Shown here one piece after another: positions 63,380 to 64,000 of a stretch of 64,000 nucleotides of DNA. Source of the stretch: Bacteroidota bacterium. Its GTDB lineage: Bacteria; Bacteroidota; Bacteroidia; Flavobacteriales; Flavobacteriaceae. The stretch spans positions 157,971 to 221,970 of the forward strand of contig JAJRRO010000020.1 in NCBI GenBank assembly GCA_024279425.1, written 5' to 3'. The notes below the pieces were generated by a model. It did not search any database, had not been told where the DNA came from, and saw only the letters and a program-made list of their open reading frames with translations. A program made the translations under genes and the position numbers. Every line of letters begins with the position of its first letter. Position 1 is the stretch's first letter.

Positions 63380-64000
63380 ATGAAATTCTTAACGCATTTT
63401 TCGATTGTATTTTTTGTTTGTTTGAACGCAATTGCTCAAGTACCAGACGCAGGGAACCAAATACAGGGTATTGTCATTAATGAAAAAACAGGGGAGCCTA
63501 TCCCTTACTGTAATATTTCTTTGGTATCTTCTTACACAGGAACGGCAAGTAATGAATTGGGGGAGTTCGTCATAAATATGGATGCATTGCCCACCAAACT
63601 TGTCTTTTCACATCTTAACTATGAAAAATATCAATTGGAAATATCGGGGACGTCGGATTTGATCATCAAACTTGTGCCCTTGACCAATATTCTGGACGAG
63701 GTGGTGGTCGTGGACTCCAAACGCGACAAATATGCCTTTGAGCTGGCTAGAAAAGCATTTAAAAAGGCTGATCAAAATGCGAACAAACGTAAATACGGCA
63801 GGGCCTTTTACAGGCAAAAATCAAAAAACGGCGATGCCTATTCCGAGTTTTCCGAAATTATCTATGACATTCACTACACTTCAAAAGGGATCGGGGATTG
63901 GGAAATTTTGGAAGGCCGGTATGCCCTAAAACCCGGAGGTGTCCACAATAAAAACTATACACTTCTATCTCGTTTGTTGACCCCTTTGCAACCAGAGACC
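63380..64000 (+). CDS. CarboxypepD_reg-like domain protein, 5' part (continues past window)
   Basis: The frame is open for 207 codons to the end of the window with no stop. Signal peptide: MKFLTHFSIVFFVCLNAIAQ. Residues about 27-110 are a CarboxypepD_reg-like (DUF4480-type) beta-sandwich: IQGIVINEKTGEPIPYCNIS, TGTASNELGEFVIN, then LTNILDEVVVVDSK. The following stretch FELARKAFKKADQNANK and SEFSEIIYDIHYT suggests a DUF5686-like body, found in surface proteins of Bacteroidota. Domain assignment beyond the first 110 residues is tentative. Confidence 0.8.
   Translation, partial: MKFLTHFSIVFFVCLNAIAQVPDAGNQIQGIVINEKTGEPIPYCNISLVSSYTGTASNELGEFVINMDALPTKLVFSHLNYEKYQLEISGTSDLIIKLVPLTNILDEVVVVDSKRDKYAFELARKAFKKADQNANKRKYGRAFYRQKSKNGDAYSEFSEIIYDIHYTSKGIGDWEILEGRYALKPGGVHNKNYTLLSRLLTPLQPET

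Noticed and set aside
1..64000. CRISPR array, tRNA, rRNA, IS element or prophage
   Set aside because: No regularly spaced repeats, no tRNA-like T-arm/acceptor pairing, no transposase or phage structural gene was found by reading both strands.

Overview
The window reads as a chromosome segment of a marine member of the Flavobacteriaceae (phylum Bacteroidota). The case rests on the gliding lipoprotein gene gldH beside ricT and a class A penicillin-binding protein, the SufA/B/C/D/S plus DUF59/DUF2480/DUF3078 set, a Bacteroidota-type succinate dehydrogenase (sdhC-A-B), DUF5916 and MG2/TonB-plug proteins, AT-rich DNA, and promoters of the TTG-N18/19-TAnnTTTG type. No rRNA, tRNA, CRISPR array, prophage or transposase gene was seen.

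Layout. 1-594: 3' end of hflX. 595-1233: non-coding, with two palindromic repeats and two terminators. 1234-10675: iron-sulfur assembly region on the minus strand (sufA-like, sufB, sufC, sufD, sufS, then sufE, a DUF59 protein, DUF2480 and DUF3078), interrupted by a frameshifted M43 metalloprotease gene and a secreted protein of unknown function. 10796-13383: two coupled secreted repeat lipoproteins. 13650-24557: Gfo/Idh/MocA oxidoreductase, thiL, brnQ, an AlkC/AlkD-like repair protein with a VOC protein, an M24 aminopeptidase and a large Asp-box protein.

24.6-34.7 kb is an accessory catabolic region in decay. It holds ThuA, a LacI regulator with a visible operator, a GRP-family sugar transporter, ribokinase, an ADP-ribosylglycohydrolase pseudogene, a nucleoside hydrolase, a DUF5916 protein and a sulfatase pseudogene. 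The intact and broken genes together suggest capture of ribose from nucleosides or ADP-ribosylated compounds.

34.8-53.7 kb: rimK, the sdh operon, vsr, an XRE/S24 regulator divergent from a small HTH-like gene, an aminotransferase, a serine hydrolase, a GNAT protein, a two-subunit CoA-transferase, PBP1A-gldH-ricT, and an operon joining U32 protease-like TrhP, a ferredoxin and TrhO. Both the sdh and the CoA-transferase operons carry an inserted four-helix-bundle (S23/TIGR02436-type) gene between their subunits.

54.1-64.0 kb: recA, a lipoprotein, an ECF sigma factor with a TTG start, a possible anti-sigma/outer-membrane-barrel fusion, a GNAT protein, plsC, trpS, an MG2/TonB-plug protein, a scar carrying a second diverged 3' end of trpS, and the 5' part of a CarboxypepD_reg-like protein.

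The most notable observations are the two four-helix-bundle genes inside operons, the trpS 3'-end duplication scar, the trhP-fdx-trhO operon, several multi-lesion pseudogenes, and a small repeat family whose stems covary. All functional names come from reading motifs and general similarity; no database search was run.
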